NCBI GenBank assembly: GCA_028564705.1
Contig: JAPXFQ010002738.1
Location: 434,001 to 498,000 of the forward strand
Source of the DNA: Apricaphanius iberus
Lineage: Eukaryota; Chordata; Actinopteri; Cyprinodontiformes; Aphaniidae
Direction: 5' to 3'
Length of the DNA: 64,000 bases
The notes under the pieces were generated by a model that was given only the letters and a program-made list of their open reading frames with translations, searched no databases and had not been told where the DNA came from. The position numbers and the translations under genes were made by a program. The stretch's first letter is position 1; each line of letters starts with the position of its first letter. Of the stretch, positions 21,701 to 32,899 are shown one piece after another.

Positions 21701-22378
21701 TTTAAAAGCATACACATTAACTAAAACCAATAAAATAAGGTTTACTTACAGACCTGTTAACTTCTCTGCTTTTATATATATGAATATCATGTTTACCAAA
21801 CTGATTAAACATTACAGAACAGCTGCAAGAATTACTATCTGTGTAATATACAGACAGTAAGAAATTTATAAAAGAACGGAAGAACTAGCGTGAATAACTT
21901 CACTTCATAATTAGACTCACATGTAACTTAAAATACACTCAAACTTAATATTACAGTGTTGATATTAAAATGTGTACTTTTAAAGTATGCTTTCAGTGTA
22001 TCTTAAATCTGAGCATACAATTTAAAATATATCAAAAATATTTAAAAAAACAAATATCAGATAAGTACACTTTAAAAAGTACACATAACTTTAATTTAAA
22101 TTACATTTTAGTATTATCTATTTCTGTAAAGTGTGACATAGTACAATTATTTTCAAGTGTGTTAAAAGAGTGATGCTTGTACACTTTTTATACAGTATAT
22201 TTACAAAAAGTACAATTTGGGTAAGTACATTTTGAACATACTATTGGAAATATAAACATACTTGATATACACTCGCTTGGGTGCTTCTAATTTCCCCAAA
22301 AAAATTCAAACAGGAGACACCTGGAACGACATAACATGTTCCATGAGGATTCCTTTTGTTTGTTCAAAGGACATCTGA
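18746..22378 (+). CDS. C-type lectin-like protein with QPD motif
   Basis: The in-phase model uses 18746-18854, 18985-19056, 19752-19855, 20557-20691, 20816-20918 and 22314-22378 (195 codons). The CTLD spans about residues 66-192, with cysteines at 66/70, 81, 98, 168, 183 and 191, a QPD motif at 161-163 (galactose type) and an intact WND at 178-180. The last four exons have the same phases as the CTLD of the collagen lectin 7 kb upstream, so the two genes are paralogues. The 5' end is uncertain. Exon 2 encodes a signal-like stretch (FQLVFLLGSIIGLLTL) but has ata where an ATG would be expected (18982-18984). The start chosen lies in an upstream exon, and an in-frame ATG also exists at 18683. 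The conserved Trp of the WIG motif is Cys at 132. It may be secreted or membrane-anchored. The gene could be a recent pseudogene if the upstream exon is not used. Confidence 0.72.
19105..19192. other. Overlapping perfect hairpins with ISRE-like motifs
   Basis: A 12-bp stem (19105-19116 with 19124-19135) overlaps another 12-bp stem (19117-19128 with 19136-19147). A 17-bp perfect stem follows (19148-19164 with 19176-19192, loop of 11). The arms of the last hairpin carry GAAAGTGAAAA and its inverse, which fit the GAAANNGAAA core bound by interferon regulatory factors. It lies in the intron after the second exon of the QPD lectin gene. Function is inferred only from sequence. Confidence 0.6.
21120..22275. 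repeat. AT-rich repeat built of tatactt/aagtata words
   Basis: The last intron of the QPD lectin gene is filled with sequence repeating aagtatact, agtacac and ttaaagtata words in both orientations. Related sequence occurs at 26.7-27.5 kb and 58.0-58.1 kb, so it is a dispersed non-autonomous repeat. No clear ends were found. Confidence 0.45.
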
Positions 22379-22399
22379 TCCACCTTAGGCTTCATCTGT

Positions 22400-23020
22400 G
22401 TTCCAGTTTTTCAGATCCACACAGAGCAGCTGTTCACTTTTAACTTACCACTTTTGTTAATTAAATTCGCTTTCCTCTTTTCATTTAGGGTCATATAAGG
22501 TTGTTGAAACATAAAATCAATTATTGGGATCTGTTTTATGCTGGTAAGATTTTTTTTTATTTTATATTTAAAAAGTAAATAATGGAATTTGAATAAAGCT
22601 GAATCATGAGATGAATCCCCTGGAGCACCTGTATTGATGCTGATTTTTTTTTTTTTATCGAGGATAAAGTGAAAAGCAGGTTTCTAAGTCAACTAATGCT
22701 TTGCAAGTCGTTTTGCTGTGGAAAACTACTCTCTCACTGCTGTTTCAGGACTTTGTCAGAGGAGTGGATTGGGGGGGGCATAGGATTGCGGGTCTTGTTC
22801 AATAACATTCATGACATGCAAGCATCTTGACTCTGATAGGCTAACAGCAACACTATACAATATGCTGCCTTTGAACAAATAATTAACGTAACTTACTTAG
22901 CTGGTGGTGTTCATGGACAAATTCCAACAGTTTTTTTCTTCAGTTCCTCTTTCTTGCATAAAAAAAATGCAATGCTGATGTCTATTTCCACAAATAACAC
23001 AAGCCGGAACATGTGTCGTC
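22400..23020. other. Gene-free stretch after the lectin gene
   Basis: No exon or transposon end was recognised. It contains T and G homopolymer runs (22.64 kb, 22.77 kb). Confidence 0.4.
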
Positions 23021-23024
23021 GTGC

Positions 23025-23945
23025 GGTTGAGTTGCAAACGGTTAGCTTTTTCCAGCTGAGTTGTTAAGGGTTAGCATCTACTAGCCGAGATGCTAACTGT
23101 TAGTTTCTACTAACCGAGTTGCCAAAGGGTAGTTTCTACTAGCTGAGTTGTTAACGGTTAGCTTCCACTGGTAGAGTTGTTAGCATTTCAGATTCTACTA
23201 CCATAGTTGCTACAGGGTAGTTTCTACTAGCTGAGTTGGTAACGGTTAGCTTCCACTGGTAGAGTTGTTAGCATTTCAGATTCTACTACCATAGTTGCTA
23301 CAGGGTAGTTTCTACTAGCTGAGTTGTTAACGGTTAGCTTCCACTGCTGGAGTTGTTAGCATTTCAGCTTCTACTACCTTAGTTGCCAAAGGGTAGTTTC
23401 TACTAGCTGAATTGTTAATGGTTAGCTTCCATGGGTAGAGTTGTTAGCATTTCAGCTTCTACTACCTTAGTTGCCAAAGGGTAGTTTCTACTAGCTGAGT
23501 TGCTAACAGTTAGCTTTTACAAGTCGAGTTGGTAATGGTTAGCTTCTACTAGACAAGTTGCTAATGGTTAGCTTCTACTAGCCGAGTTGCTAAAGCTTAG
23601 TTTCTACTAGCTGAGTTGCTAATGTTTAGCTTCTATTAGCAGAGTTGCTAATACTTAGTTTCTACAAGCTGAGTTGTTAGCGGTTACCTTCTACTCGTAG
23701 AATTGCTTATGGTTATCTTCTACTAGTGAGTTGCTAATGGTTAGCTTCTACTAGCCAAGTTGCTAAAGCTTAGTTTCTACTAGCTGAGTTGCTAATGTTT
23801 AGCTTCTACTAGCAGAATTGCTAAAGGTTAGTTTCTACAAGCTGAGTTGTTAACGATTACCTTCTACACGTAGAATTGCTAATGGTTAACTTCTACTAGT
23901 TGAGTTGTTAATGATTAGTTTTGACAGGCTGAGTTGCTATGGTTG
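23025..23945. repeat. Minisatellite with 88-bp higher-order unit
   Basis: Tandem units of about 29 bp resembling 'gttagcttctactagc' plus gagttgctaatg fill this block. Between 23141 and 23500 the word agctga recurs at 23141, 23229, 23317, 23405 and 23492, a spacing of 87-88 bp. Groups of three units were therefore copied together. Units diverge toward both edges. Confidence 0.85.
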
Positions 23946-24199
23946 TAGGGTTGCCACTTAGACTACAGGGCGTTATTCAACACGGGTCGAGCCGTCCGAC
24001 TCGCAGGGGAGGTGTGGTGCTTTTAGTGAGTGGGGTCATCCAGAATCATTTTATGTTAATGGTTTATTCACAATAAACACATTAATGCATTAGTGCTGTA
24101 AGTTACGCTACACAAAACTGCAATCAAATGCATCCACGCAAAAAAGGAAGAAAAAAAAGTACATACAACTCGTGTTAACAAGATGCAGTATGATTTAAC

Positions 24200-24369
24200 G
24201 GTGACTTTGGAGGCCAGGATATTTCACACTTTTTTGTAAAAGTGCTACATAATTCCATATGTGTTCATTCATAGTTTTGATGCCTTCAGTGTGAATCTAC
24301 AATGTCAGTCATGAAAAGAAAGGAAACTCATTGAATGAGAAGGTGTGTCCAAACTTTTGGTCTGTACTG
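24200..24369. mobile_element. Terminal fragment of a Tc1-like element
   Basis: The phrase gaaggtgtgtccaaactttt followed by ggtctgtactg and TA is a common Tc1-like terminus in fish. The upstream 150 bp resemble its non-coding 3' part. The opposite end is missing. Confidence 0.6.
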
Positions 24370-24492
24370 TATATCCTCAAAGACCTCTTAATACTTAGAT
24401 GTATGTTTAAATTAGAATTTGATATTCTATATATATATATTTTTTTTTTGTTCATGTTCTTTATTGTTTGTAATTTTCGAATTCTGCTTGAA

Positions 24493-24798
24493 TCATGTTA
24501 CTTTGTGCTTGAAATAAAAAATAAACTTGAAGTTGAAAATGCAAACACAGAGAAAACCCAAACACTTCAGGTTGGTGACAATGTGAAAATAAAAACTTAC
24601 ACTGGAACCAACTAAACAAAAAAATCCTGTTGTAGGCTTTAACGTTGTCTTTGGTTGGTGGCTTCTTTCTAGCTTGTTGGGTTCCAGCTCCATAACATGG
24701 ATTTTTCTCCACCATCTTCCAGCTGCATTAAAGAGTATATCAACAAGGATCTCCCTGAACTTGGTGGAGGCAGCCCCTTCGTACCCGAAGTACAACAA
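24493..24798 (-). other. Unidentified open frame
   Basis: A 101-codon minus-strand frame begins MLYFGYEGAASTKFREILVD and then becomes low-complexity. No domain was recognised. It may be a fragment of a mobile-element protein or chance. Confidence 0.2.
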
Positions 24799-25027
24799 AT
24801 GTATTGATGGTTATCAGCTAAATATTAATTTATATCAGATATATATAATCATTATTCACATTTATTTTTCTCTAGCAGAAACACACGACTGATAATTTAG
24901 CTGCACTTCAGGATAGCCCAACATGAGAGATGATATTTGCCTATCAGCAAAAATATAGATATATATATAAAAGATATTTTCCTCTCCATGTCTGAAAGGG
25001 CGAGGCCACTCTTCAAGGTTTTGTTCC

Positions 25028-25100
25028 TGTAACAAGGAAGTGTGTTACTTACTAACAGGAACTCCAGCCAAGAATGCGTAATCTTCTAAAGCATGAAAGA
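25028..25100 (-). repeat. Inverted partial copy of sequence around the first exon of the QPD lectin
   Basis: On the minus strand this reads atgctttaga, then, after a gap, ttggctggagttcctgtta. The same words occur in the same order on the plus strand at 18659-18717. The likely reason is a small dispersed repeat. This means part of the proposed first lectin exon may be repeat-derived. Confidence 0.45.
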
Positions 25101-25366
25101 AAAAACTTTATTGGTAGCTGGACGTTGTCTGTTTAAGGAAACTAATTAAATCTTGAACGCTGATCTTTCACCAACAGCAGTGAGGTGGTTTACAAGCTTA
25201 AACACTCTGAATACAGACACAGATATACTTTATTAAACCCAAAGGGATTTTCCTGGGTATCAGGGCTCCTAAACTAATGATATATGTAGAGAGAGAAACA
25301 AAACAAAGACAAAAGGATCAAGTGATGCATCGAATGAGAGGTAAACAACATAACAATAAAAATATA

Positions 25367-25740
25367 CACTGAACAAAAATATAAATGCAACACTTTTGTT
25401 TTTGCTCCCGTTTTTTATGAGAGCACAAAGATCTGAAACGTTTTCTACATACACAGAATAACCATTTCCCTCAAATATTGTTCACAAATCTGTCTAAATC
25501 TCTGATAGTGAGCACTTCTCCTATGCTGAGATAATCCATCCCTCCTCACAGGTGTGCCTTAGACTGGCCACAATAAAAACGGCTCTCTGAAATCTTCCAT
25601 TTCATTTTATTTGGGGGGTCTGTGGACTCAGAAAACCAGTCATTAGCTGGTGTGACCACCATTTGCCTCATGCAGTGCAACACATCTCCGTCGCATAGAG
25701 TTGATCAGGTTGTCGATTGTGATCTGTGGAATATTGCAAA
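25367..25740. mobile_element. Internally deleted Tc1-like element
   Basis: It starts cactgaacaaaaatataaat after TA (25365-25366), a familiar Tc1-like end. The first 220 bp match the 5' non-coding part of that family. The sequence then jumps to what looks like the opposite, 3' coding end (ttagctggtgtgaccaccat and gatcaggttgtcgattgtga). The transposase core is lost. Confidence 0.65.
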
Positions 25741-25744
25741 GTAA

Positions 25745-26700
25745 TTGAAGAATGAAACCTTTTTATAGCCTACATAAATATGACAAATAAAGGGTAAGTC
25801 ACAATTGTTGTTCTTGAAAATAAAAAAGGCAGATCCTTCATCTGGTAAAACTTTTCAATAACTGTATAATTTTTCAAATAATCCCCTTTAAATATATAAT
25901 AATCTTTCAAAATCCTTGAACGGTGTTCAAATCCACTGGCAGATGATGTACCAAATCTCGTATTTTATTTCTCAAGATGCAACATCATACATTTTTACTT
26001 TATCAAACGACCTACTTATTTTTATTTATTTATTTGTCTCGTGGTCAGAAAAGATGTTTAATGGCTGCATGCGTCTATCAAACAGAATGTAGATGTAAAG
26101 TGGGATATTCTGATATTTTAATACAAGTTATGCCGCACTCACGTTTCTCATTTGGCAAAACAGGGCAGGTAATTCGTAAATGGGATCATCACTTGCTGCT
26201 GATAGTGGGATCGCTTTTTCTTCTAATAAATTTACGACAGACTGCACACCAGATGACACAGTGCTGCCTCTCTCTGTTGAACAAGGGGAATCTCCGTTTG
26301 GGGCCTGAATATTTGTGCCCCACAGTGTTCCAGTGAGACCGCGCTGGGCATGCACACTAACGGATTCAGCTGTTCATCATTTAAGCAGACGATAAGGGGC
26401 CAATCGCTGCTTCAAGAGGATTTAGCTTACTGAGCTAGTCAGAACTATGACAGACAGACAGATATTTATACACAAATGTTTATAACAGAGTCTTATTGGT
26501 AACATAATCCGTCTGTATATAAAGACAGATCCTGTGTTACTGAATAACTTTAGCATGCATAGAGCCCTACAGCGACATCTGGTGGAACTGTGCCCCACCG
26601 GCTCCAAATACAGGTCCAGCAGGTCCAGCATGGTTCTTAGCTTGGAAAACACACTCCTCTCTGACTCCAGCTCCACTCAACCTACAATGATAAAAACAAC
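25745..26700. other. Gene-free stretch
   Basis: No exon or element boundary was recognised; open frames here have no known domain. Confidence 0.4.
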
Positions 26701-26704
26701 TTGT

Positions 26705-27540
26705 AGGATTTAGCTAAAAAAAAAAAGTATTTTGTAGGATGTACTTTTTTTTTAATTATCATAAGTATTTGCACTCAATTTGTCGAAGTAAATTGTACTG
26801 CTGACATATTAAGTACAACTTTCTTGCCAGTATAAAGGAAAAATGTACTTATCCCTAAATTTAACATTGGTGAAGAAATTAAGTAAATGTTACTTAATTA
26901 TATTTAATTTAGCAAGTTTTATTATTAAAATTAATTAAGTACATTTATTGGCAGAAAAATAAGTAGTGGAAACTGGAATTGAACCAACAATTTCTGGATG
27001 CCCAGGCCAGTGTGCTACAACTGAGCCACTCTAAAAAGTTGAAGTATTTTGAATTAGAATCTTACAAATCACTGAAACAATTCGATATCAGCACTAAAAA
27101 TTACACTAAATGCTCTTAAAAACATTTAAATTGAAAGTAGTCAACAGTTCTAAACAGCTTTTCCTTTATTCCTGTCCTCTAATAAACATTAGCAGAGTTT
27201 TTTGGTTATTTATATTCACACTGACACAATTTTTATACAACAGTACTCTTTTTTTATATCTTAGACCAGCAAAATACATTCCAAACTCCTAAACAAGCTC
27301 CCGTAAAAATTAAAAATAAAATAAAAACCTGCACAGATTTAAATGCTTTTTAGATTAACATCTACTTAGTATTTTAGGGACATTTGCTGTGACTATAAAA
27401 CATTAAATAGTATTTGTAAATATCTGATAAAATGTACTATTTCTTTTCAGTTGAGTTATTACATGAATAAATTGTGTAAATTTTACTTATGGTATTGTAG
27501 TTCCAACTTATAGGAGATATATCATGCTTTTAAATCCTTC
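26705..27540. repeat. AT-rich dispersed repeat containing a tRNA-like head
   Basis: The sequence is rich in agtaaatt, tacttaa and aagtac words like those at 21.1-22.3 kb, and includes the tRNA-like segment annotated separately. Boundaries are approximate. Confidence 0.35.
26966..27029 (-). repeat. tRNA-derived SINE head
   Basis: On the minus strand the segment starts gtggctcagttgtagcacac, an A-box-like promoter, and contains ggttcaattcc, a good B-box match. A tRNA-like spacing separates them. It lacks a full tRNA fold and sits inside repeat sequence, so a SINE origin is more likely than a working tRNA gene. Confidence 0.55.
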
Positions 27541-28063
27541 CTTTTTACATGTAAATCATTCACTTGTGGTCTATAAAGTAGAACCACAGTGGTTTGGTCT
27601 GAATTCCATGTTATTGTAGCCCCACAGACCCTCCTTATACCGCTCTGAGGAGCATCTTTAGAGCAACTCATTTTCGTGCGGTCCCTTTAAATGTAAGCTA
27701 AATATTTCATGCCCCGCCCCCTCCAGGTTCCAGAGCGTTCCGCTCCACCTCGTTCGGACATTTTTGTAGTCCGATAGCAGCGATTCGATTACTACCGGCA
27801 GATAAACTTTTTATTGCGAAGCGATCGTCGCTAAATTCCTGTACATCACGTGTACCCCACGACAAAAACCGGCAAAAAAAGCCCAATCATTTTATTCAAA
27901 GCATGCATGTTATATCCTCAGCTAAAAGCTAGCACACATCGCTAACAGAAGCAGAACGTACAATGCTACAACTATCAAAACAATCGCCCGTACCACATAT
28001 CAACACACAACATTCATGTCTAAAATAAAGTTTACTGTCATTTTAGTGTTATTTGAAGCTTAC

Positions 28064-28346
28064 CGCTTTGCTTTATCCGTCGTTTCCGTGGAGAGAAGGA
28101 ACTGACCCTTCAATCAGACAAAGTCTTTTTGGCAAATCCCTCCTGATACAGACCGAGGTTGCTGAAGCACTTGTCCTCGAAGTGCTTCGCGCAAACGAGA
28201 ACTTTCCCCACAGATGTCGGTATATTTCCACTAAAAATAAAATTTAACCAGGCACTTCTCAGAGGCTCTGATGCTGGGGGTCGATGTAGGGATTTAATAC
28301 ACCCAATAAATGAACATTTTGACTTGCTTTCTTGTAACTTCGACAT
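28064..28346 (-). pseudogene. THAP zinc-finger exon with broken frame
   Basis: On the minus strand from ATG 28346 the frame encodes a THAP domain: C11-x4-C16 (CSFIGC), the conserved Trp region (RSAWLNFIF), then VCAKHFEDKCF with the C-x2-H pair, and QEGFAKK. The frame meets TGA right after KKTLSD. Shifting by one base restores the usual end of the domain (EGSVPSLHGND). A gtaagc donor lies at 28063-28058. THAP domains bind DNA and occur both in host regulators and in P-element-like transposases. Either this is a frameshifted remnant or the reading shift reflects an assembly error. No downstream exons were identified. Confidence 0.6.
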
Positions 28347-28460
28347 GACTGACCTTGGACTACAAAATCGCTGTGGGGAAGAAAAAATGGCGGCTTCACG
28401 AAATTGGTTACCCGGAAGTCCATTACCTTATTTGGCAGTTCAACGACAAATGCTGTGACG
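28347..28460 (-). promoter_or_regulatory. TATA-less promoter-like block upstream of the THAP exon
   Basis: Within 110 bp of the THAP start lie an ETS-type site (ccggaagt, near 28410), a YY1-like aatggcggc word (near 28386) and a CRE-like tgacgtaa (near 28456). This combination is common in housekeeping promoters. Activity is inferred from the motif cluster. Confidence 0.4.
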
Positions 28461-28464
28461 TAAT

Positions 28465-30365
28465 AGACAAGAAAACGTAACAGCGAACAGAGAAAACTAA
28501 ACAGACTGAAAAATAGGACCTAAAAAGAATGTAAAGATATAAACGCAGCACCAGAAGAGAATAAATGTAAGTTGTCTGCACTCCTAAACACCCAAAATAC
28601 ACATTTACATGCATTTAAGGGCTAAAAAAGTGAATTTTCCATGACATGTCTCCTTTACACTTGATTTTAGAATGTATAAATGACACGAATTAATTAAATA
28701 GATTTTAATATACTAAAAATAAAGTATTTTCAGTGTACATGACTGGCCTCACAGATCCTTTTATTGAGTCTGTTGGTGTCAGCCACCCTCAGTCTGAGGG
28801 AGGGAATAGATAAATAAACACTGACAGGTTAAATAGTTTTAATCTGGTTCTGAACATCTATCATTCAGCAGACATCAGCTTATGCAGGACCATCATTATC
28901 TTCACACTTTAGTGGTTTCCCAATATAAAGTTGCGTTTGAAATAAAAAATATACTTTGGAGCACAAGAAAAGATGTCAAATTTACCATTAGTGCAGTGAA
29001 CTCATTTTTCCTGCTGGATCAGCTGGTGCCTGCTCCTGCCTGACACCAGCCACCTGCAACCCTGCAGTGATAAGCGGGTAAAGATAAACGATGCATGGAA
29101 GTCAATACAAAGTCCTAATATGGGTAGAAATACAATCTTGAGAGTGTCTGTGATCTGGCTGGATGTATTTCCTCAAAACAAGAATTGGGGGGAAACAGCG
29201 TTGGCATAATTGTTGTGAATACAGACCATTATAAGAGAGGTGTGACTATTGTCTGTATAAACCAAATGTAATCTAGTTTTAAATTGAGACAACAGGAAGC
29301 AGGTCAATGCTGTTGTTTTGTTCCAAAGGTTATAATTGCATTTCCTTTAGAAAGAGAGACCTTCAAATGCTTCTCTGGTCTTGTGTGGTCTTGAAAACAC
29401 CTCGCCTGATCACCCTTGTGTTCGAACAGTGTTAATAACCGGACTGTTGAAGTTCCAACATGTTGACAATGCCCCCTGGTTGTTGGTGTGTTGCCACCTT
29501 TAAGCATTGAGATGTGATCACGGAGACGCCCTGTTCCTCAGGCAGCATTCCTCATTACTGCGGCGCCATCATAGGTTTGGGCAATCAACTTGTATTGGTA
29601 TCGCTCTGTAAGGATGGTGTGCGGCCTCCCCATTAAGGCACTAGCCATTGCGTCTGCACGGACGTCGATTAGCAATATGATTCTTTAAAAAAAAACAATA
29701 AATAGTATGCTGTAGGGGGGTGACCCTGAAGATTCGATGCATCGATATGCAGAGCCTGATCGACCACCAATCTCAAGGTCGCACCTTCGCAGGTGAAATG
29801 AGCATCATGCCGTTTTGGCATTATAAGGATGCTTAATATCTGGTTACACACAAAATTGCCGGTAACTTACGGGTATATTATGTCTGACCAGTCAGTAAAA
29901 TCAATAAACCTGTATGACTAAATAAAGACTATCCAACAGATTAATTAACATTGCAACCACACTAGACAGAAAATTCACTTGCTAGAATGTAAACTTTACT
30001 TCCTTCGAAAAAACTGGGTTATCTGACTGCAGCCTGCTGTGATCTGCTGAGCTCCCACCTTTCCTTCTTGTTGTAATGGATCATGCCAAGGTTTTGTCAG
30101 CCAATCAGCAGCGATGTTGAAGCCATGTTTGCACGTCCTGAACGGTATTGGACACGTGTTGTTTTCGGGCCGAATATCTTCACACGAAAAGTACGTGTTG
30201 AATGTGTGTTGTTTGCTCGTATACGTGTGAAAGACACATGACATTTCACGTGATATTGTCCCATCTGGCTTTCCATACAGGTGCGGGTATTGGGGAGTTC
30301 TCTCTTTATTAGACGTTCTCTGGTAGGGCTATTTCCTGTGCCAGTTCTATTAATACAGTTCCTAT
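28465..30365. other. Gene-free stretch
   Basis: No coding exon was recognised. The sequence is mixed unique-looking and repeat-like, and ends at the Tc1 element. Confidence 0.4.
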
Positions 30366-30368
30366 ATA

Positions 30369-31863
30369 CAGTCGTGGCCAAAAGTTTTGAGAATGACACA
30401 AAAATTTGTTTTTTACAAAGTTTGCTGCTAAACTGCTCTTAGATCTTTGTTTCAGTTGTTTCTGTGATGTACTGAAATATAATTACAAGCACTTCGTACT
30501 TTTGAAAGGCTTTTATCGACAATAACATGACATTTATGATACGAGTCAGTATTTGCAGTGTTGGTCCTTCTTTTTCAGGACCTCTGCAGTTGGACTGGGC
30601 ATGCTCTCAATTATGTCTCTGACTGATAGCAACCCATTCTTTCATAATCACTTCTTGGAGTTTGTCAGAATTAGTGGGTTTTTGTTTGTCCACCCGCCTC
30701 TTGAGGATTGACCACAAGTGCTCAATTGGGGTTAAGATCTGGGGAGTTTCCAGGCCATGGACCCAAAATTTCAACGTTTTGGTCTCCGAGCCACTTAGTT
30801 ATCACTTTGCCTTCTGGCACGGTGCTCCATGGTGCTGGAAAATGCTTTGTTCTTCACCAAACTGTTGTTGGATTGTTGGAGGGTGTTTTGGTACCATTCT
30901 TTATTCATGGCTGTTTTTGGGCTAAATTGTAAGTGAGCCCACTCCCTAGGATGAGAAGCAACCCCACACATGAATGGTCTCAGGATGCTTTACTGTTGTC
31001 ATGACACAGGACTGATGGTAGCGCTCACCTTTTCTTCTCCAGACAAGCCTTTTTCCAGATGCCCCAAACAATCAGAAAGATGCATCATGGGAGAATCTGA
31101 CTTTGCCCCAGTCCTCAACAGTCCATTCACCAAACTTTCTGCAGAACATCAATCTGTCCCTGATGGTTTTTTTGGAGAGAAGTGGCTTCTTTGCTGCCCT
31201 TGTTGACACCAGGCCATCTTCCAAAAGTCTTCGCCTCACTGTGAGTGCAGATGCGCTCACACCTGCCTGCTGCCATTCCTTAGCAAGCTCTGCACTGGTG
31301 GCAGTCCGATCCCACAGCTGAATCCTCTTTAGGAGACGATCCTGGCGCTTGCTGGACTTTTTTTGGATGCCCTGAAGACTTCTTAACAAGAACTGAACCT
31401 CTTTCCTTGAAGTTCTTGATAATCCTATAAATTGCTGATTTAGGTGCAATCTTAGTAGCCACAATATTTTTGCCTGTGACGCCATTTTTATGCAACGCAA
31501 TGATGGTTTCTTTGCAGGTCACCATGGTTACCAACGGAAGAACAATGATTTCAAGCATCACCCTCCTTTTAACATGTCAAGTCTGCAATTCTAACCCAAT
31601 CAGCCTGACATAACGATCTCCAGCCTTCTGCTCAACATTCTCACCTGAGTTAACAAGACGATTACTGAAATGATCTCAGCAGGTCCTTTAATGACAGCAA
31701 TGAAATGCAGAGGAACTTTCATGGCAAAGAAGGACTATGCAATTCATCTGATCACTGTTCATAACATTCTGGAGTTTATGCAAATTATTACTATAAAAAC
31801 TTAAGCAGCAACTTTTCCCCTTTCCAAAATTTATGTCATTCTCAAAACTGTTGGGCACGACTG
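30369..31863 (-). mobile_element. Full-length but decayed Tc1-like transposon
   Basis: The ends form inverted repeats (cagtcgtggccaaaagtttt and the complement of aaaactgttgggcacgactg), flanked by TA on both sides (30367-30368 and 31864-31865). The length is 1,495 bp. The minus strand carries a broken transposase gene. Two or three mismatches between the ends and many stops indicate an old insertion. Confidence 0.9.
30560..31561 (-). pseudogene. Broken Tc1-like transposase
   Basis: The N-terminal helix-turn-helix part starts near 31561 (TCKETIIALHKNGVTGKNIV). After a shift the linker and second DNA-binding part continue at 31410-31072 (SKRQDRLLKRIQLWDRTATS and VRRRLLEDGL). The catalytic half is recognisable in other frames down to about 30.6 kb, including [20 protein letters not shown]. 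Several frameshifts and stops make it non-functional. Confidence 0.85.
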
Positions 31864-31865
31864 TA

Positions 31866-32335
31866 CACACACTCCGTGTCTCCCCCGTTTATTATTACAC
31901 ACACACAAACTGTCCCAATACTGCTATAGTTTGCACACTTGTTTAATCCGCACTTGAACGCTTGTATGCACTTCTGCCAAGCGCTCTTCGTAAGAGGACC
32001 GTAGGATGCAGTGTGTAATGTATTTCAAAAAGAACAAGTATTACACGTTTTCTCGGTGAGCAAGACCTTTACTAAGATGCTGCAGCAGCTTTTTGTGATT
32101 TTGCTGCTTTTACTCTGCTGATGCCGACGTGAATCAATTCAACCAAATGAAGCATTTTTTTTTTATTTATCGCTGGTTGGCACTAAATAAGACTGATACA
32201 GACGTTTTTATCCGGTTTGTAACAGAAAGTAGCACGTTTCTGTTGCGATGTCGCCCCCTTGTAGCATCCTCTATTACGCCTCTGGGTTTGACGGTTGTAG
32301 AATATTAACGAAATTGTTACATTTAATTAGGAAAT
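31866..32335. other. Gene-free stretch
   Basis: Nothing recognised except a short T run at 32.16 kb. Confidence 0.4.
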
Positions 32336-32339
32336 TCTT

Positions 32340-32660
32340 GGATTTCACTGATTTCATGATGTAATGCAACCTGGAAAGGTTCCCAGACCTTTGAGGCAGA
32401 AGCTGCCCACAGCATTATAGATCCTCCACCATACATAGAAGCGGGCATTAGGTGCTTTCTTACCTTTTCATCCCGTTTTCCACACCAGGCCCAACCAGAC
32501 TGTTGGTTGCTGACTCGCCTCCTCGATAAACTTGTTTAGAGCAGCGGCTAAAACAAATGGACCTCAGCGAGATCATATTTATGTCTCAGTGAAACTGAAA
32601 TTTATTGATTACTTACAGCTCAAACCAGAAATATACATACACCCAATAAAAAGAAAGGCA
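32340..32660 (-). mobile_element. Tc1-like transposase fragment
   Basis: On the minus strand 32.43-32.35 kb reads GGGSIMLWAASASK, a degenerate form of a conserved transposase motif. Nearby sequence at 32.63-32.65 kb resembles a Tc1-like terminal region. It is a second, more decayed Tc1 relative. Confidence 0.45.
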
Positions 32661-32899
32661 GACGAACCACTGATCTATCTTGTGGCTAGAAGTTGGTTTT
32701 CAATTCAAATTTTTTTATTCTAACTAAATATAAATTCGTTTTATTTGTTATTCAGTATTTAATAGAAATAAAAAGCGTTTGAGGTAGGTTTTGAACTATT
32801 TTTTTTTGTTTGAATAACAAAGACACAAAAATCAACTACAAAGTGACATGCCGGCTGTTTGGTCTTACGGGGAAAAAATGTGGATGTGTTGTTTTTTTT

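Noticed and set aside
23025..23945. CRISPR-like array
   Set aside because: There are no conserved repeats with unique spacers; the units are contiguous and diverge gradually, and the genome is eukaryotic.
26966..27029. A functional tRNA gene
   Set aside because: The control boxes are present, but a complete cloverleaf and terminator are not evident and it lies in repeat sequence.
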